From an uncultured Allobaculum sp. (lineage in GTDB: Bacteria > Bacillota_I > Bacilli_A > Erysipelotrichales > Erysipelotrichaceae), in the NCBI GenBank assembly GCA_948467695.1, contig CAOKFJ010000048.1, positions 1-9,954 of the forward strand: a DNA stretch of 9,954 nucleotides, written 5' to 3'. The translations under genes were made by a program, and so were the position numbers. Positions 8,686 through 9,954 of the stretch are shown here, piece after piece. The first letter of the stretch is position 1; each line of letters begins with the position of its first letter. The notes below the pieces were generated by a model. That model worked only from the letters and a program-made list of their open reading frames with translations. It was not told where the DNA came from and did no database searches.

Positions 8686-8717
8686 ATATGTGTCGATGAC
8701 AACTTCGAAAAAATTTT

Positions 8718-8733
8718 TGTGATCTACATCACA
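8718..8733. promoter_or_regulatory. CRP/FNR-type binding palindrome
   Basis: TGTGATCTACATCACA is an exact TGTGA-N6-TCACA palindrome, the consensus for CRP in Enterobacteria and for FNR/ArcR-type regulators in Bacillota. The symmetry extends outward to a 9-bp stem (8715-8723 / 8728-8736). It is centred at 8725.5, about +33 from the plus-strand promoter start, where binding would repress. On the minus strand the same stem is followed by ATTTTTT and could instead be a second terminator behind 8738. The DNA alone does not decide. Confidence 0.45.
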
Positions 8734-8737
8734 AAAG

Positions 8738-8766
8738 AAAGAGGCGTGCTTGGGACACGCCTCTTT
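8738..8766. terminator. Bidirectional terminator shared by two convergent transcripts
   Basis: AAAGAGGCGTG (8738-8748) and CACGCCTCTTT (8756-8766) form a perfect 11-bp stem with a 7-nt loop CTTGGGA. On the plus strand six T residues (8764-8769) follow the GC stem; on the minus strand TTTCTTTT follows. It can therefore stop both the small-peptide mRNA and the convergent plus-strand RNA. Confidence 0.88.
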
Positions 8767-8792
8767 TTTGTTTGAGGACGATAACAACTTCT

Positions 8793-8851
8793 GCAGCTGC
8801 CTAAGCAGCTGCTCACTGCTTTATCGCAGTGCTTTCTGGAGAGCTACCAGA
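8793..8851 (-). repeat. Three hairpins at the 3' end of the small-peptide mRNA
   Basis: Three adjacent perfect inverted repeats: GCAGCTGC-CTAA-GCAGCTGC (8793-8812), CACTGC-TTTATC-GCAGTG (8814-8831) and TCTGG/CCAGA with a 7-nt loop (8835-8851). The middle one covers the stop codon of the 22-residue ORF and the third lies inside that ORF. With the terminator at 8738-8766 they make the mRNA 3' part almost fully structured, as in stable type I toxin mRNAs. Confidence 0.6.
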
Positions 8852-8889
8852 GTCAGTAACAGGATTGCAAAAAATCCAATTACTTCCAT
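8821..8889 (-). CDS. 22-residue hydrophobic membrane peptide, type I toxin-like
   Basis: The ORF encodes 22 residues: a short MEV start, one unbroken hydrophobic segment (VIGFFAILLLTLVAL, residues 3-17), then a positively charged end LQKALR. That is a minimal single-pass membrane peptide with a basic tail. Translation is well supported: AAAGGAG (8902-8896) lies 6 nt before the ATG, one of the best ribosome sites in the window. Dedicated signals surround it: a promoter candidate upstream, hairpins over its 3' half and a terminator 55 nt past its stop. Size, topology and the convergent RNA resemble type I toxins of Gram-positives (Fst/Ldr, TxpA, holin-like toxins), but I see no diagnostic sequence match. 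It could instead be a small regulatory or accessory subunit peptide. The coding call is fairly confident; the function is inference. Confidence 0.65.
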   Translation of the reverse strand: MEVIGFFAILLLTLVALQKALR

Positions 8890-8943
8890 AGGGGTCTCCT
8901 TTCATGTTAAAAGCTGTCAGCGTCCTCTGCTTTCGCAGTGCTT
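8824..8943 (-). repeat. Duplicated hairpin motif (8824-8834 and 8933-8943)
   Basis: The 11-mer TCGCAGTGCTT occurs at 8824-8834 and 8933-8943, each preceded by CTGCTTT or CTGCTTTA on the plus strand, so each copy can fold as CTGC...GCAG. One copy lies in the leader ORF, the other at the end of the 22-residue ORF. The two copies flank the peptide's ribosome site and coding body. Confidence 0.55.
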
Positions 8944-8948
8944 GACAT
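8907..8948 (-). CDS. 13-residue leader peptide ORF
   Basis: After the 5' hairpin a perfect AAGGAGG (8965-8959) precedes two possible starts. The ATG at 8948 (10-nt spacing) gives MSSTAKAEDADSF; the ATG at 8955 (3-nt spacing, too close) gives a 12-residue frame ending at 8917. Either ends shortly before the Shine-Dalgarno of the hydrophobic peptide (8902-8896). Translating it would open or close structure around the second ribosome site, so it could be a control ORF and not a product in its own right. No family is recognisable at this size. Confidence 0.4.
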   Translation of the reverse strand: MSSTAKAEDADSF

Positions 8949-8965
8949 ACGTCATCGTCCTCCTT

Positions 8966-8981
8966 GTGTCATCGCTGACAC
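8966..8981 (-). promoter_or_regulatory. Hairpin at the predicted 5' end of the small-peptide mRNA
   Basis: GTGTCA-GCGA-TGACAC on the minus strand is a 6-bp stem with a GNRA tetraloop. It begins within 2 nt of the predicted transcript start and ends 0 nt before the AAGGAGG at 8965-8959. A 5'-terminal GNRA hairpin commonly protects short mRNAs from decay, and it may also limit ribosome access. Confidence 0.55.
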
Positions 8982-8988
8982 GTTTATC

Positions 8989-9018
8989 AGGATACACGAA
9001 TGAGTTTATCTATTTCAA
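8989..9018 (-). promoter_or_regulatory. Candidate promoter of the small-peptide cassette
   Basis: On the minus strand TTGAAA (9018-9013, 5 of 6) and TATCCT (8994-8989, 4 of 6) are spaced by 18 nt in an AT-rich context. The predicted start near 8983-8982 coincides with the beginning of the 5' hairpin, which supports the choice. Alternative AT-rich -10-like sequences near 9040 (TATAAA) lack a matching -35. Confidence 0.45.
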
Positions 9019-9111
9019 TCGTTCGTTAATAAGTATTATTTTATACAAAGAGTAAATTCAGACCTTGCTTTCTTTGCATAGATATAACGTATCGATTGCA
9101 CCGGGGCAGGG

Positions 9112-9151
9112 AAAACGAAAGGACCGAAGCGTTTGCTGGCTTCGGTCCTTT
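9112..9151 (-). terminator. Rho-independent terminator of dnaN
   Basis: AAAGGACCGAAGC (9118-9130) and GCTTCGGTCCTTT (9139-9151) make a perfect 13-bp stem with an 8-nt loop. On the minus strand it is followed by CGTTTTC, a modest T tract. It lies 33 nt after the dnaN stop codon and separates dnaN from the downstream cassette and yaaA. Confidence 0.88.
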
Positions 9152-9184
9152 GTCATATACAGACTGATATTTATGAATTGCGTT

Positions 9185-9954
9185 TTAGTAGGCGCGCAGA
9201 GGCACGAGAAGCATTTCGATCGAAGGATCGGAAGGCACTGAAATACGGATCGGTGTTACATCATCGCCAAGATGGAGCGTGATGCGCTCGGCGCTGCGAA
9301 TGGCATGAAGCGCATTGAGCATGATCGTGCCGTTAAAGGCGATTTTACCCTGATAATCCGCACCGGAGAAATCGTCCATGAACTGGCGGCAGCTTCCAAG
9401 CGTGCTGTTGAGTACGTCTACGGAAATCGTATCGGGTCCGTATTCCATTAAAACAGGAACAACGCCGCTGCCGGCAGCTTTATCCGCTGTATAGATGGTG
9501 GTACGGGAAATCATCGCTTCGAACTGTTTGTTGTTGAGCTCGATATCGATTTTGGATTTGGTTTTGAGCAGACGGTCGCAGTCCGGATATGCTCCGTCAA
9601 GCAAAGTTGTCTGGTACATCAGATCGCCCGAGACAAACTGCATCTTTTTGCGGTTGAAGTACAGATCCACCTGATCTTCATCATTGAGCAGGGAAGTCAC
9701 TGTCTGCAAAGCCGTCTTAGGCAGTGTCACCTGCATAGCCGCATCGGTCTGCACCGGCAGAACTTTGCGCGCCATGGAAATCGTATCGGTAGCGGTTGCC
9801 GACAGCTGATGATCCTGAATGCGGATATTGATGCCGGTCAGATACACGCGGGGTGTGTTGGTCGCGCAGGCAAAGCCGACCTGGTTGTAAATAGTATGCA
9901 GATCGCGTACCGGAAGAGCGAGGTGGCTTGCCGGCTGGGAAAGATCGATATGGG
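9185..9954 (-). CDS. dnaN: DNA polymerase III beta sliding clamp (C-terminal part)
   Basis: This is the C-terminal 255 residues of the beta clamp (full length ~365-375); the N-terminal third lies beyond the right edge. The clamp is a ring dimer that tethers DNA polymerase III to DNA and recruits other replication and repair proteins. The open frame runs in without a stop from the last base. The fragment starts with HIDLSQPASHLALPVRDL and contains the well-conserved 'VYLTGINIRIQDHQLSATATD' type strand pair, then ends in MLLVPLRAY, matching the hydrophobic clamp C-terminus that lines the partner-binding cleft (compare LPVRTY in B. subtilis). A GTG at 9847 is internal and not the start. The gene is followed by its own terminator, and neighbouring yaaA-recF-gyrBA supports the identity. 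Confidence 0.95.
   Translation of the reverse strand, partial: HIDLSQPASHLALPVRDLHTIYNQVGFACATNTPRVYLTGINIRIQDHQLSATATDTISMARKVLPVQTDAAMQVTLPKTALQTVTSLLNDEDQVDLYFNRKKMQFVSGDLMYQTTLLDGAYPDCDRLLKTKSKIDIELNNKQFEAMISRTTIYTADKAAGSGVVPVLMEYGPDTISVDVLNSTLGSCRQFMDDFSGADYQGKIAFNGTIMLNALHAIRSAERITLHLGDDVTPIRISVPSDPSIEMLLVPLRAY

Larger units (their letters stand above)
8692..8769 (+). ncRNA. Candidate ~78-nt convergent small RNA
   Basis: Inferred transcript from the promoter at 8658-8685 to the shared terminator. It begins with the short hairpin TGTC-GAT-GACA (8691-8701) and includes a 9-bp hairpin (8715-8736) and the terminator stem. It contains no start codon with a ribosome site. It faces the small-peptide mRNA and overlaps it at the terminator only, an arrangement like the antitoxin RNAII of par/Fst loci. 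Existence of the RNA is predicted, not shown. Confidence 0.35.

Noticed and set aside
9041..9049. TTATACAAA, one mismatch from a DnaA box
   Set aside because: A single imperfect site in an AT-rich stretch is not a cluster. The origin should lie on the far side of dnaN near dnaA, outside the window.
1..9954. CRISPR arrays, tRNA/rRNA genes, IS ends
   Set aside because: No regularly spaced repeats, no tRNA cloverleaf or rRNA signatures, and no transposase or terminal inverted repeats were seen on either strand.

Overview
The window is chromosomal DNA from a low-to-mid GC Gram-positive bacterium (Bacillota). All recognisable genes lie on the minus strand, so transcription runs from high to low coordinates: dnaN (3' part), yaaA, recF, gyrB, gyrA, serS. 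This is the conserved gene order just downstream of dnaA and oriC in Bacillota. Strong AAGGAGG-type ribosome binding sites, a GyrB without the large proteobacterial insertion, and a SerRS of the type I associate with Clostridia and Erysipelotrichia all fit. I would guess an Erysipelotrichia-like lineage, but that is inference and not proven by anything seen here.

Layout, in the direction of transcription. dnaN enters from the right edge and ends at 9185, followed by its own strong terminator (9118-9151). The next ~840 bases separate dnaN from yaaA, which are usually close neighbours. Inside this gap is a compact, self-contained cassette: a candidate promoter (8989-9018), a hairpin at the predicted RNA 5' end, a 13-codon leader ORF with a strong Shine-Dalgarno, a 22-residue hydrophobic peptide ORF with a near-ideal Shine-Dalgarno (8821-8889), a run of hairpins, and a bidirectional terminator (8738-8766). 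From the other side a plus-strand promoter (8658-8685) points into the same terminator and would make a ~78-nt RNA. Two convergent short transcripts sharing one terminator, one encoding a tiny membrane peptide, resemble the par/Fst class of type I toxin-antitoxin loci. I cannot match the peptide to a named family. A textbook CRP/FNR-type palindrome (TGTGA-N6-TCACA) lies beside the terminator.

The block yaaA-recF-gyrB-gyrA then starts from a perfect extended -10 promoter (8342-8347). The genes are packed tightly: yaaA/recF share ATGA, recF/gyrB overlap by 8 nt, and gyrB/gyrA are 11 nt apart. The block ends with a terminator at 2314-2339. It couples an S4-domain RNA-binding protein, the RecF recombination-repair/replication-restart ATPase and both subunits of DNA gyrase.

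A ~730-base stretch (1586-2313) without a convincing gene separates gyrA from serS. It holds two strong inverted repeats and some protein-like but broken reading frames. serS has its own likely promoter (1613-1641) and terminator (259-286). The last 258 bases show no supportable gene.
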